A program made the translations under genes and the position numbers. Below the pieces are notes generated by a model that was not told the origin of the DNA, did not search any database, and saw only the letters and a program-made list of their open reading frames with translations. Shown here piece after piece: positions 1 to 9,646 of a stretch of DNA of 64,000 nucleotides (its first letter is position 1; the number at the start of each line of letters is the position of its first letter). Source of the DNA: Peptococcaceae bacterium (GTDB lineage: Bacteria; Bacillota; Desulfotomaculia; Desulfotomaculales; JACDOK01); contig JACDOK010000006.1 of the NCBI GenBank assembly GCA_017656185.1, positions 17,106 to 81,105 on the forward strand. Reading direction: 5' to 3'.

Positions 1-422
1 AATCCCCTCATATCATAACCCGGACGCGTAACCGCGATAAAACAGCACTCCGCCAGTAAATCGCGTACCCGGTACCATGACAGAATTTGCATAACGGCGT
101 CCGCTCCGGTAATGAAGAAAATATCCACCGGCGCCAGCCTCGCTTTAAGCTCCCTGACCGTGTCATAAGTATAGGAAGGCCCGGGACGCTTAATCTCGAG
201 ATCCGATATTTCAAAGTACGGATTGGATGCTATCGCTAAGGAAGTCATAGCCAACCGGTGTTGCGGTGTGGAAATTTGAGCTTCGCGCTTATGCGGCGGG
301 CAACCCGCCGGGACAAAAATTACTTTTTCCAGTTGAAACTCGAAACGGGCGCTTTCCGCAGCAACCAAATGACCGTAATGGATGGGATCAAACGTCCCGC
401 CCATTACCCCAATTTTCCTCAA
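1..422 (-). CDS. nadD: Nicotinate-nucleotide adenylyltransferase, partial (C-terminal part outside window)
   Basis: The ORF track misses this gene because it runs off the left edge. Reverse translation gives about 140 residues beginning RKIGVMGGTFDPIHYGHL, the nucleotidyltransferase signature with the GGTFDP..HxGH nucleotide-binding motif. It continues through PPHKREA, LEIKRPGPSYTYDT and DIFFITGADA, all typical of NadD. The enzyme adenylylates nicotinate mononucleotide in cytoplasmic NAD synthesis. I place the start at a TTG at 422, preceded by AGGAAGG at good spacing. In Firmicutes nadD often lies downstream of obgE-proBA, and that order is seen here with an amidase gene inserted between proA and nadD. 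Confidence 0.93.
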   Translation of the reverse strand, partial: MRKIGVMGGTFDPIHYGHLVAAESARFEFQLEKVIFVPAGCPPHKREAQISTPQHRLAMTSLAIASNPYFEISDLEIKRPGPSYTYDTVRELKARLAPVDIFFITGADAVMQILSWYRVRDLLAECCFIAVTRPGYDMRG

Positions 423-494
423 TTCTCTAAACCTTCCTATTGGGAGGTTGCGATCATTATAATCTCTGTTTTATAAAAAATCAAGTTTCGTGCA

Positions 495-1151
495 TTATGA
501 ACCTAAAGCCGCAGCCGCCCGGTCCTTTATTGCCTGTAAAGCGCTTCTGAGCCGGTTGACTTCGGCCTGCAGTTCCGCAATGGTCTTATCCTTTTCATCG
601 TCATCCTTAACAGGCAAATCCAGCGCTTTGGCAATACCCTCTCCTGCGGCGGCAGCGTAATTCTGCAAAAATGTTTCGTCCTTAAGCCACTTCACATCCT
701 CCTGCCGGTCAATAAACAGTGTTTCCAGAAGCACTGCGGACATTCTCGTTTCACGCAGCACGTAAAAGTTGGCCGTTTTCTTCCCCCGGTCGGTTATCCC
801 CAACCGGCGTAAATACCCGGCAATCTCATCATGAATGATGCGGCGGTACCGTACCGTCTTCGACCCGGCAGCAGGATATATGTAACTTTCAAAACCGGTG
901 CCGCCCCCTGCATTGACGTGTATTGATACAAATAGTTCGCAACCCGCATCATTGGCCAATTTGGTTCTTTGCGGCAGGGTTACCGTCTCATCGGCCGTAC
1001 GGGTCACCAGCAAACTGACCTTATACTTACGGTTCAAATAATTGCGCAGGTAACGGGCGATTTTCAACGTCACGTCTTTTTCCTCTAACCCGTTGCCGGT
1101 TGCACCCGGATCACCACCCCCGTGCCCGGGGTCGATACATACCTTAACCAT
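495..1151 (-). CDS. N-acetylmuramoyl-L-alanine amidase (Amidase_3 family)
   Basis: A 218-residue zinc amidase of the LytC/CwlD fold, which cuts the bond between muramic acid and the L-alanine of the peptidoglycan stem peptide. Visible motifs are VCIDPGHGGGDPGA near the N-terminus (first zinc histidine), the conserved VSIHVNAG segment, and AVLLETLFID, which supplies the catalytic glutamate. The last ~35 residues form a charged coiled-coil-like tail (KDKTIAELQAEVNRLRSAL). There is no signal peptide, so it may act inside the mother cell or after lysis. The ORF track start at 1184 is too early: GGAGGAGAC sits just before the ATG at 1151. It lies in the same direction as nadD and proA. Confidence 0.88.
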   Translation of the reverse strand: MVKVCIDPGHGGGDPGATGNGLEEKDVTLKIARYLRNYLNRKYKVSLLVTRTADETVTLPQRTKLANDAGCELFVSIHVNAGGGTGFESYIYPAAGSKTVRYRRIIHDEIAGYLRRLGITDRGKKTANFYVLRETRMSAVLLETLFIDRQEDVKWLKDETFLQNYAAAAGEGIAKALDLPVKDDDEKDKTIAELQAEVNRLRSALQAIKDRAAAALGS

Positions 1152-1179
1152 ATGTCTCCTCCGAAGCGGCTTTGCTGAT

Positions 1180-1189
1180 AGCATATGCT
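1180..1189. promoter_or_regulatory. AGCATATGCT palindrome in the amidase leader
   Basis: A perfect 10-bp palindrome about 30 bp upstream of the chosen amidase start. The same decamer occurs in two other intergenic places (28699 and 37417). Operator function is inferred from this recurrence only. Confidence 0.35.
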
Positions 1190-1225
1190 CCGGTGGAGAA
1201 AAGGTGATTACGATGAAGTATCAAC

Positions 1226-1246
1226 GTGTCACTACCGTGTCACCAC
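1226..1246 (+). promoter_or_regulatory. GTGTCACTAC / CGTGTCACCAC direct repeat
   Basis: Two adjacent GTGTCAC half-sites lie in the proA-amidase intergenic gap. They resemble the TTGTCACTAC motif repeated elsewhere on the plus strand (13003, 16214, 16299, 18094, 33592). They may be a protein-binding site; no binding protein is identified. Confidence 0.3.
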
Positions 1247-1254
1247 TGCATCAT

Positions 1255-2517
1255 TTATTCCCTTATCTGCCCGTCGCCATAAATAATGAACTTCTTTGTG
1301 GTCAGTTCTTTTAAACCCATCGGCCCCCGCGCGTGGAGTTTCTGCGTGGAAATACCGATCTCGGCCCCAAAACCGTATTGGAAACCGTCGGTAAAACGGG
1401 TGGAAGCATTGACGTATACCGCCGCCGCGTCCACCTCTTTCAGGAACCGCCGGGCACGTGTGTAATTTTCCGTGATAATGGCTTCGGAATGCTTGGTACC
1501 GTAACGGTAAATGTGATCAATGGCCTCGTCAATGCCATCGACAACCTTTACGGACATCACCAGGTCCAGAAACTCGGCGGCATAATCCTCTTCGGTGGCT
1601 TCCTTGACCCAGGGCACGATCTCCTTCGTCCGGGAGCAACCCCGTATTTCCACCCCGCGTTCACGAAGCGCGCCCAGCAGCCGCGGAAGTGCCGCAGCCG
1701 CTACAGGCTCGTCCACCAGCAAAGACTCCATAGCGTTGCAGACCCCGGGACGCTGGCATTTAGCGTTAATGACCACGGCTTCCGCCATGGACAGGTCGGC
1801 ATCCCGATCGATGAACACGTGACAGTTACCTACTCCCGTTTCAATAACCGGCACGGTGGCATTCTGCACGACTGCCTGGATTAAGCCGGCGCCGCCGCGC
1901 GGGATCAGAACGTCGAGATACTCGTTCAGCTTCAGCATTACATTTACGGCGGCACGGTCGGTATTTTCGACAAGTTCGATGGCTCCTTCGGGAACTCCCG
2001 CCCTGGCAGCCGCTTCACTGATAACTTTAGTAATAGCCCGGTTGGAATTAATCGCCTCCGAACCGCCGCGCAGCAAAATGGCGTTCCCCGCCTTCAAGCA
2101 CAACCCGGCGGCATCCACCGTAACGTTGGGACGGGCTTCATAAATGATGCCGATAACCCCCAGCGGCACCCGCACCTGCCCTACCTGCAGCCCGTTGGGA
2201 AGTGTCCACATTGAGGTTACTTCGCCAACCGGATCAGGCAGCTTCACCAATACGTCCAGCCCTTCAGCCATGTCTTTAATGCGATTTTCGGTTAAAAGCA
2301 GCCGGTCGATAAGAGCCTTGGACAGTCCTTTGGCTTTACCGGCCTCGACATCTTTGGCGTTTGCTTCCAAAATTTCCGGCGCACGCGCTACCAGCTCTTC
2401 CGCCATAGACTTTAAGGCGTCGTTCTTGACGTTGGTTGAAAGATAAGCCAGCCGGCGCGCGGCTTCTTTGCACCGTGCCGCTTTTTCAACCACGGCTTGT
2501 CTGATCTCGTCCGTCAT
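1255..2517 (-). CDS. proA: Gamma-glutamyl phosphate reductase
   Basis: A 420-residue protein, full length for ProA, which reduces L-glutamyl-5-phosphate to glutamate-5-semialdehyde in proline synthesis with NADPH. The aldehyde-dehydrogenase-like fold is supported by VPLGVIGIIYEARPNVTVDA, the catalytic cysteine in QRPGVCNAMES (about residue 260), and the C-terminal NASTRFTDGFQYGFGAEIGIST. The ATG at 2517 follows GAAAGGAG at good spacing. proB lies upstream on the same strand but is separated by a HIT-family gene and a repeat-rich gap, so proA may be made from a long proB-HIT-proA message. Confidence 0.97.
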   Translation of the reverse strand: MTDEIRQAVVEKAARCKEAARRLAYLSTNVKNDALKSMAEELVARAPEILEANAKDVEAGKAKGLSKALIDRLLLTENRIKDMAEGLDVLVKLPDPVGEVTSMWTLPNGLQVGQVRVPLGVIGIIYEARPNVTVDAAGLCLKAGNAILLRGGSEAINSNRAITKVISEAAARAGVPEGAIELVENTDRAAVNVMLKLNEYLDVLIPRGGAGLIQAVVQNATVPVIETGVGNCHVFIDRDADLSMAEAVVINAKCQRPGVCNAMESLLVDEPVAAAALPRLLGALRERGVEIRGCSRTKEIVPWVKEATEEDYAAEFLDLVMSVKVVDGIDEAIDHIYRYGTKHSEAIITENYTRARRFLKEVDAAAVYVNASTRFTDGFQYGFGAEIGISTQKLHARGPMGLKELTTKKFIIYGDGQIRE

Positions 2518-2539
2518 ATTTATCCGCTCCTTTCAATCG

Positions 2540-2680
2540 CTGTAATACGGCCCTCCGGGCCTGTGATACGCGGCAAAGCCGCTGTGATGCACTCGTGCGA
2601 CGCCCTCGTTGTGATACGTTCGCGCTATGCGCTCACTGTGATACGCTTATTTCGTTCGCTGCCATTCGCCCGCTCCGCTC
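2540..2680. repeat. Array of short hairpins separated by TGTGATAC
   Basis: Between the HIT gene and proA the motif CTGTGATACG or a near variant appears five times (about 2540, 2561, 2582, 2609, 2636). The spacers are mostly small self-complementary stretches such as GGCCCTCCGGGCC, GCGGCAAAGCCGC and CGCTATGCGC. The same linker recurs at 59724-59870 and, degenerate, at 26026. It looks like a REP-type dispersed repeat inside an operon. Confidence 0.6.
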
Positions 2681-2742
2681 GCTGGATTTTTAAGGTATTC
2701 CTTGTGGTCGCGGGCGGGCGCGATAACTTCCTTTATTACCTC

Positions 2743-3252
2743 TTAAGCCTCACTCCTCACTTCCTCCATGGCTGCCTTGAGCTTGCGGTAGGTATCATCC
2801 AAACTCTCGGATATGACTTTGACATCGCCCAACACGGGCATAAAATTGGTGTCACCGTTCCAGCGCGGCACAATATGGATATGGAAATGTCCCGGTATAC
2901 CGGCACCCGCCACGCGACCGACGTTGATGCCGACATTGAAACCGTCCGGGTTAAAGGCCCGCCGCAGTACCGTCAGCATCCAACTGGTTACTTCGAATAG
3001 TTCGGTCATCTCGTCCTGCGCCAGCTCGGTCATATCTCCCACGTGACGCTGGGGAGCAACCAGGAGATGGCCGTTATTATAAGGATAAAGGTTCATTAAT
3101 ACAAAACAACGCTCCGTACGGGCCAATACCAGGTTTTCAGCATCCTTTTCGTGGTTGTCGTTAAATTTCTGACAAAAGATGCATTCGGGATCCGCAGTTT
3201 TGGCGGCGCTGGTGACGTACTTACTGCGCCAGGGAGCCCATAGCCTGTCCAT
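2743..3252 (-). CDS. HIT-family nucleotide hydrolase/transferase
   Basis: A 169-residue histidine-triad protein. It opens MDRLWAPWRSKYV, has a zinc-type CIFCQK pair near residue 25, and carries the triad in PGHFHIHIVPRW. The MDRLWAPWR start and length match the HIT subgroup related to Ap4A phosphorylases; its substrate cannot be fixed from sequence, though dinucleoside polyphosphates or AMP conjugates are usual. I use the ATG at 3252 (Met7 of the listed ORF) because GGGGTGA precedes it. It sits between proB and proA on the same strand. Confidence 0.85.
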   Translation of the reverse strand: MDRLWAPWRSKYVTSAAKTADPECIFCQKFNDNHEKDAENLVLARTERCFVLMNLYPYNNGHLLVAPQRHVGDMTELAQDEMTELFEVTSWMLTVLRRAFNPDGFNVGINVGRVAGAGIPGHFHIHIVPRWNGDTNFMPVLGDVKVISESLDDTYRKLKAAMEEVRSEA

Positions 3253-3294
3253 TTCGATCACCCCATTCACGATAGTTGTTTGGTTTAATGACGA

Positions 3295-4425
3295 TTATCC
3301 TGCTTCCAAAACCATGTTGTTCCTGTGCACTACTTCCTCATTACACTGGTAGCCCAATATTTGGACGATTTCGTCGGAACGGCGGCCCATAATCCTGCTG
3401 ATTTCGTCACTGCCAAAATTCACAATCCCCCGCGCAATTTCACGACCCGAGGCGTCGCAAATGCTCACCGTGTCACCCGCGCCAAAGCTGCCTTCCACAG
3501 CGGTAACACCGGAGGGCAAAAGGCTCTTACCCTCTTTTAACAGAGCATGGGCGGCACCATCATCAATGACAATTTTGCCGTTAAGAACAGCGCTATACGC
3601 AATCCAGCGTTTCCGGGTTTCCAGTTTGCGCGTAAGAGGCCAAAATACCGTCCCGAGTTCCTCTCCGGCGAGCACACGGCGAATGACATTTTCTTCGCTG
3701 CCCCGGGCAATCACCATGGTCACTCCGGAATGAGTGGCAATTTTAGCAGCATAGATCTTGGTACTCATACCACCGGTTCCCAATTCGCTGCCGGCCGTGC
3801 CGGCCAATTTCTCAATCTCAGGGGTAATTTCCGGTACTTCCGGAATAAAGGCCGCAGCGGCATCGCGACGCGGGTCGGCAGTGTAGAGCCCGTCAATGTC
3901 GGACAGCAGCAATAACACATCAGCGTCAATAGACGCGGCTACCAGTGCCGAAAGATGGTCATTGTCGCCCAGCTTAATTTCCTCTACCGCGACAGTATCG
4001 TTCTCATTAATAAGGGGCACAACACCCATGCGCAATAATGCTTCCAGAGTATTACGGGCATTTAGAAAACGGCGGCGATCCGAAAAATCCTCCCGGCTCA
4101 AAAGAACCTGGCCCACTACGACCCCATACTCGGCAAACATCTTTTCATACATATGTAAAAGGATACCCTGCCCCACCGCCGCACAGGCCTGCTTTTCGGG
4201 AATACTCTTGGGACGCCTGTGCAGCCCGAGCTTGCCGACACCGGCCCCAATCGCTCCGGAAGTCACTAAAATTACCTCGCGCCCCTCATTGTACAGGTCC
4301 GCCATCTGGCGCGTGAGGTGCTCCATACAGGTAAGGTTCAGTTTACCGGTGTTATAAGCCAGGGTACTGGTGCCAACTTTGACGACGATACGTTTGAATT
4401 GTGTAAAGCTGCTTCGCTTTCCCAC
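3295..4425 (-). CDS. proB: Glutamate 5-kinase with C-terminal PUA domain
   Basis: A 376-residue enzyme for the first step of proline synthesis, phosphorylating glutamate with ATP. The amino-acid kinase domain shows VVKVGTSTLAY, VTSGAIGAGVGKLGL, INENDTV and GDNDHLSALVA; the last ~100 residues form a PUA domain (GAAHALLKEGKSLLPSGVTAVEG). A GTG start at 4425 is preceded by AAAGGTGA. Proline feedback is usual for the family. A promoter-like sequence lies 60-85 bp upstream, so this is probably the first gene of proB-HIT-proA. Confidence 0.96.
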   Translation of the reverse strand: MGKRSSFTQFKRIVVKVGTSTLAYNTGKLNLTCMEHLTRQMADLYNEGREVILVTSGAIGAGVGKLGLHRRPKSIPEKQACAAVGQGILLHMYEKMFAEYGVVVGQVLLSREDFSDRRRFLNARNTLEALLRMGVVPLINENDTVAVEEIKLGDNDHLSALVAASIDADVLLLLSDIDGLYTADPRRDAAAAFIPEVPEITPEIEKLAGTAGSELGTGGMSTKIYAAKIATHSGVTMVIARGSEENVIRRVLAGEELGTVFWPLTRKLETRKRWIAYSAVLNGKIVIDDGAAHALLKEGKSLLPSGVTAVEGSFGAGDTVSICDASGREIARGIVNFGSDEISRIMGRRSDEIVQILGYQCNEEVVHRNNMVLEAG

Positions 4426-4483
4426 TTAATTCACCTTTAGTAATAAAGGAATTTTTGACATTTCTAAGTTCTATTATCTTTAA

Positions 4484-4511
4484 AGTATAAACTTTGCTCA
4501 ACATAGATCAA
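4484..4511 (-). promoter_or_regulatory. Putative sigma-A promoter for proB
   Basis: On the minus strand TTGATC and TATACT are separated by 16 bp, about 60-85 bp upstream of the proB start in an AT-rich 260-bp gap. No other gene is seen in that gap. Confidence 0.45.
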
Positions 4512-4692
4512 ATTTGCGTTGGTCTTAACTTCTACCTGCTCAAGTAATTTTACACTAGATAATTGGTAATGAAGCAGATCTTATATGAGCAAAAGCTTTC
4601 TTAAATTTACCAATTACAAAACAATCTTCTAACATAGCAAGTTAATCTTTTCTTTTGACAGATGCAATGTTTGGTAATCACCAATAAGTAAC

Positions 4693-5979
<1,287 letters not shown>

Positions 5980-6552
5980 TTATTCCTCCCGGCAAAGTAT
6001 CTGTACCGAGATTGTGGTGCGGCCGACACTCTTGCTGATGTCAAAACTGGCTGCATATTGTTTGAAATAGCGATCCAATTCCATCAGGGAACAGGCATTA
6101 TCTTCTGCTATTTCATCTAAATCAAGAGGTAACTTGATCCTTAAAACAAAGTGGTTTTCGAGACACGTTACGCTAATATCAACTGCTTCATCCGTTCCTT
6201 CCATATATTCTAAAACTTCTTTTATTTCTCGGACCAAATACGCCAAAGCTTTACCCGCTTGTTCGCCATCCAGGGAAACACCGGCCAAGTCGCCTCTTAC
6301 CTTAAAAACCAGCGGTACACCGTAACGAAACGCATCCTGCTGTAAAACCAGGAATACCGTTGCGATTTGGGGATTGGCAATCCTGGTAATTTCATTTACT
6401 TGTTTAATTTGTCCCGTAATCTTGTTGATGTATTCCCTGATACGATCGGTATGATGCAATTGGGCATAACCGGAAATTACCTGGAGGTGATTCAGGAAAT
6501 CGTGCCCGTAGGTCCTGATAAAGCGCAAGAGATCTCTCTGCAGAGCAACCAC
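5980..6552 (-). CDS. Spo0B-like sporulation phosphotransferase / sensor kinase fragment
   Basis: A roughly 190-residue protein with the motif YGHDFLNHLQVISGYAQL near the N-terminus, which resembles the phosphorylated histidine helix of Spo0B (RHDWMNKLQ). The C-terminal half has weak similarity to a degenerate ATPase-like fold. In Bacillus Spo0B passes phosphate from Spo0F to Spo0A; here that role is inferred from motif and position just upstream of obgE. The start is uncertain: the listed GTG overlaps the AGGAGG itself, and an in-frame CTG seven codon-bases further would have better spacing. Confidence 0.75.
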   Translation of the reverse strand: MVALQRDLLRFIRTYGHDFLNHLQVISGYAQLHHTDRIREYINKITGQIKQVNEITRIANPQIATVFLVLQQDAFRYGVPLVFKVRGDLAGVSLDGEQAGKALAYLVREIKEVLEYMEGTDEAVDISVTCLENHFVLRIKLPLDLDEIAEDNACSLMELDRYFKQYAASFDISKSVGRTTISVQILCREE

Positions 6553-6771
6553 CTCCTGCTTTTCAATTCGCGGCCCGGCAAAAAGTTCCTGTTTGTTAGA
6601 TAGGATATATCATCACCGGTTTCGAGAGTATTTTTACAGCTTTGGATTTGCTTTCATTATCATTCAGTCCCTGGCGGGACCAGAGCTGGTTTACCGGTCT
6701 TGTGGCGGAATTAAAAGGGAATTAAGCATCGCAGCCCTGCCGCTGGTTTATCCCTTCGCCCGGCTTTTGGT

Positions 6772-7971
6772 TTACCTCGTGCCGGACCCGCGGTCACTGC
6801 GGGGACGGTAGCGCCTGCGCCGCGTAGTACGGATCACCCACCGGAAAATGACCAAAGCCCCCGCCATACCCAATACCCACTTGTACCACGTCGCCGGAGC
6901 GCGGGCTTCCCCGGCAGCTACCAGGGGAACTTCCCCGATGCTGCGGCCTTGATAAAATAATGTCAAACCACCCACTTCCTGCCCTTCCTTTACGGGTGCT
7001 TGCAGCTTAGGGTTAAGGTGCATTTTCCACTGCACACCCTGGCGGTAGCCGGCATCAGGGAAGGTATAGCTCAGCGAGGAACCGGTCACAACGGGAACTT
7101 CTTCTTTCGACCCGGCAACAGGCAGAGTCATCACTTGCTGTCCTTTCCGCACCACTTCAACCGTCTGGAAGGCCTCAAAGCCGTAATTAAGTAATTTCAT
7201 AGCATCCGTCCATACCTGTGGTCCCTGGCTGTTAAGCACTACGGCAATCAACCGGCGCCCTTCTTTCTCGGCTGAGGATACCAAGCAAGTGCCGGCCTGA
7301 GTGGTATAACCGGTTTTTATGCCGGTGGTATACTCGTAGCGCCATAAGAGATCGTTATGATTAATCAACAGCTTCAGGGCATCAGGATCTTCCCGTTTGA
7401 TATTATGCGTTTTGGTACCTACCATACGGCAGAAGGTATCGTTTTTCATTGCTGCCCGGGCGATAAGTGCCAAATCGCGGGCCGTAGTATAATGACCGGG
7501 ATTATGCAGGCCATGGGGATTGGCAAAGTGGCTGTTGGTAGCTCCGAGAGCGCGCGCTTTGCGGTTCATCAAGTCCACGAAAGCAGGCACCGACCCGGCT
7601 ACTTCTTCGGCAATGGCAACGGCCGCATCATTGGCCGAATTTAAGAGTAAGGCCCAGACCAGGTCTTCCAGGGTGAGTTTTTCACCCTTTTTCAACCAGA
7701 TGGAGGCCTCCCCGGTAGCGGCAGCCTGTTCACTGATGGTTACCACGCGGGACAGGTCTCCCTTTTCCAGGGCCAGCAAACCGGTAAGTATTTTGGTGGT
7801 ACTGGCGGGATACATTTTTTGGTCGGGATTTTTTTCATATAACCACTGTCCGGTTCGAGCGTCAAGTAAAACGGCAGCTTGGGCCGTAAGATCGGGTGGT
7901 GTTTCCTGCGCTGCCGCCGGTGCCGGTAATAATGTCAGGCAAAGCAGAAAAACAATGATGTATCGCAGCAA
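6772..7971 (-). CDS. D-alanyl-D-alanine carboxypeptidase (DacF/PBP5 type)
   Basis: About 399 residues. The penicillin-binding carboxypeptidase motifs are all present: PASTTKILTG (SxxK), LLNSANDAA (SxN) and GIKTGYTTQAG (KTG). A signal peptide (LLRYIIVFLLCLTLLPAPAAA) precedes the domain, and a C-terminal hydrophobic segment followed by arginines (FRWVIRTTRRRRYRPR) should anchor it in the membrane. It trims the terminal D-Ala of peptidoglycan stem peptides. The ORF track start at 8076 would bury the signal peptide; an in-frame TTG at 7971 with AAGGA upstream is preferred. Confidence 0.9.
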   Translation of the reverse strand: MLRYIIVFLLCLTLLPAPAAAQETPPDLTAQAAVLLDARTGQWLYEKNPDQKMYPASTTKILTGLLALEKGDLSRVVTISEQAAATGEASIWLKKGEKLTLEDLVWALLLNSANDAAVAIAEEVAGSVPAFVDLMNRKARALGATNSHFANPHGLHNPGHYTTARDLALIARAAMKNDTFCRMVGTKTHNIKREDPDALKLLINHNDLLWRYEYTTGIKTGYTTQAGTCLVSSAEKEGRRLIAVVLNSQGPQVWTDAMKLLNYGFEAFQTVEVVRKGQQVMTLPVAGSKEEVPVVTGSSLSYTFPDAGYRQGVQWKMHLNPKLQAPVKEGQEVGGLTLFYQGRSIGEVPLVAAGEARAPATWYKWVLGMAGALVIFRWVIRTTRRRRYRPRSDRGSGTR

Positions 7972-8143
7972 AATGAACTCTATCCTTTCCACTACAGTAG
8001 TGCCAGTAATGATCAAAACAGCGTTATCCGGGACTTTCGCAGAACAAAAAATCCACCCGTTATTATACCGCAGCATTTGGAAAATGAAAACGAGAAGTTG
8101 GGCATTGGAAGGATGTGGATGGTATTCCTTGGGAGGGAAAAAT

Positions 8144-8170
8144 AAAGCCTGCGCACTATGCGCAGGCTTT
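8144..8170 (-). terminator. Rho-independent terminator after htrA
   Basis: An 11-bp perfect inverted repeat AAAGCCTGCGC/GCGCAGGCTTT with a 5-base loop. On the minus strand it is followed by ATTTTT, about 45 bp beyond the htrA stop. Confidence 0.9.
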
Positions 8171-8214
8171 CCTTGTGCCTTCTACCGGATCTCTACTGGA
8201 TTTCTACCGGATTT

Positions 8215-9366
8215 CTATTGTAGTCGCTCCGGCCTTTCGGCCAGTTTCAATTTCAACGTCATCCTGTCTCCCTGGCGTACCAGGTGTACGGTGATCGTAT
8301 CGCCAACCTTCTTCTTACGGAGGGCATATATGACATCGGCAGTGTTCTTAATCTTCCGCTCATCAATTTTTAGGATAATATCCCCCGTTTTCAGACCGGC
8401 CCGGTCGGCAGGGCTGCTGGGTACCACAGCATAAACCAAGGCCCCGTCGGTATCTTCAAGACCGCTATATTTGGCCAGCTGGGGACTTACCTCCTGCAGG
8501 TGCACACCCATCCAAGGATGGGCGATCTTGCCGGTTTCAATCAGCTCATCCAACACCGGCTTGATAGTACTGGTAGGAATGGCAAACCCAATACCCTGCG
8601 CCTGGGCATTAACAGCCGTGTTGACGCCAATCACTTCCCCCTGCAGGTTTAACAGCGGCCCGCCACTGTTACCCGGGTTAATGGAAGCGTCGGTCTGCAG
8701 CAGGTTGCCGTAATAACGGTCATCTATGGTAATAGGGCGTCCTTTGGCGCTCACCACCCCGGCAGTTACGGTGTGATCCAGGCCGTAAGGGTTGCCTATA
8801 GCGATAACCCACTCGCCGACTTTGGTACTGCCCGAGTCACCGAGTTTAAGGTAGGGCATCTTTTTCGGCGGATTAATTTTTATTACGGCCAAATCAAGGT
8901 CGTGATCCGCTCCGATCACCTTAGCCGGAAAAGGTTCCTCATAACCAATTAACGTGACAGAAATCTCATCGGCGCCTTGAATAACGTGTTCATTGGTCAG
9001 AATATAGCCGTCATCCGAAATTAAAAAACCAGAACCCATACCGTGCTGAACCCTCGGTTGAGAAGGTACCAGAGGTCGTCCAAAAAATTCGCGGAAAAAG
9101 GGATCATCAAAGAAGGGGTTCCACTGGTTACCCGCCACTTTTACCTGGGTATCAATCTTCACTACTGCGGGACTGGCCTTTTCCACGATATCAGCAATCG
9201 TATCCCTGCCTACCAGAGGTGAGGCAATGGCTTTTTCCTCCGGTTGAACCGGTCTTTCACCGACCATTCCGGCAACGTCATTGAATAACATATTGCCGGC
9301 GGCAAACATAACCCCTCCGACGAAAGCCAGTAAGGAGATAAAGACCATCCATCTCCGCCAGCTCAT
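8215..9366 (-). CDS. htrA: HtrA/DegP-type membrane-anchored serine protease with PDZ domain
   Basis: A 383-residue S1C protease. An N-terminal transmembrane anchor (RRWMVFISLLAFVGGVMFAAG) is followed by the trypsin-like domain with catalytic His in TNEHVIQG, Asp in HDLDLAVIK and Ser in NPGNSGGPL, then one PDZ domain (VPSSPADRAGLKTGDIILKI). Such proteins degrade or refold damaged exported proteins. The start is the ATG at 9366, behind GGGGTG, not the earlier ORF start. It has its own terminator downstream and is probably a single-gene unit. Confidence 0.95.
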   Translation of the reverse strand: MSWRRWMVFISLLAFVGGVMFAAGNMLFNDVAGMVGERPVQPEEKAIASPLVGRDTIADIVEKASPAVVKIDTQVKVAGNQWNPFFDDPFFREFFGRPLVPSQPRVQHGMGSGFLISDDGYILTNEHVIQGADEISVTLIGYEEPFPAKVIGADHDLDLAVIKINPPKKMPYLKLGDSGSTKVGEWVIAIGNPYGLDHTVTAGVVSAKGRPITIDDRYYGNLLQTDASINPGNSGGPLLNLQGEVIGVNTAVNAQAQGIGFAIPTSTIKPVLDELIETGKIAHPWMGVHLQEVSPQLAKYSGLEDTDGALVYAVVPSSPADRAGLKTGDIILKIDERKIKNTADVIYALRKKKVGDTITVHLVRQGDRMTLKLKLAERPERLQ

Positions 9367-9454
9367 AGCGTCACACCCCTTGTGAAATGGCAATATTGAT
9401 CATCTACTTAATTATAATACATTAACGGTTAGGCAGGTCAAGGAAGGGGCTGGT

Positions 9455-9646
9455 GCAGTAAGCAGTAAGCAGTTAAATAAGAGAAGGAATGGGTATTGAT
9501 GAACAATATAAAACCACACTATAGTATCGCGCCTAATTACAGGCTTACATAGAAAAGTGAACAGTGAACAGGAAGGAAACCAACCATTACCATTTAGCGT
9601 TTGTTATTTACTGGTAATAAATTCCTGCTTACTGCTCACTGCTTAC
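9455..9646. repeat. Inverted pair of GTAAGCA heptad repeats
   Basis: GCAGTAAGCAGTAAGCAGT at 9455 and CTGCTTACTGCTCACTGCTTAC at 9625 are inverted copies of a (GTAAGCA)n repeat enclosing about 150 bp with no gene. The right arm overlaps the stop codon of the HD-GYP gene. The same heptads recur after the stop codons of three other genes. Confidence 0.6.
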
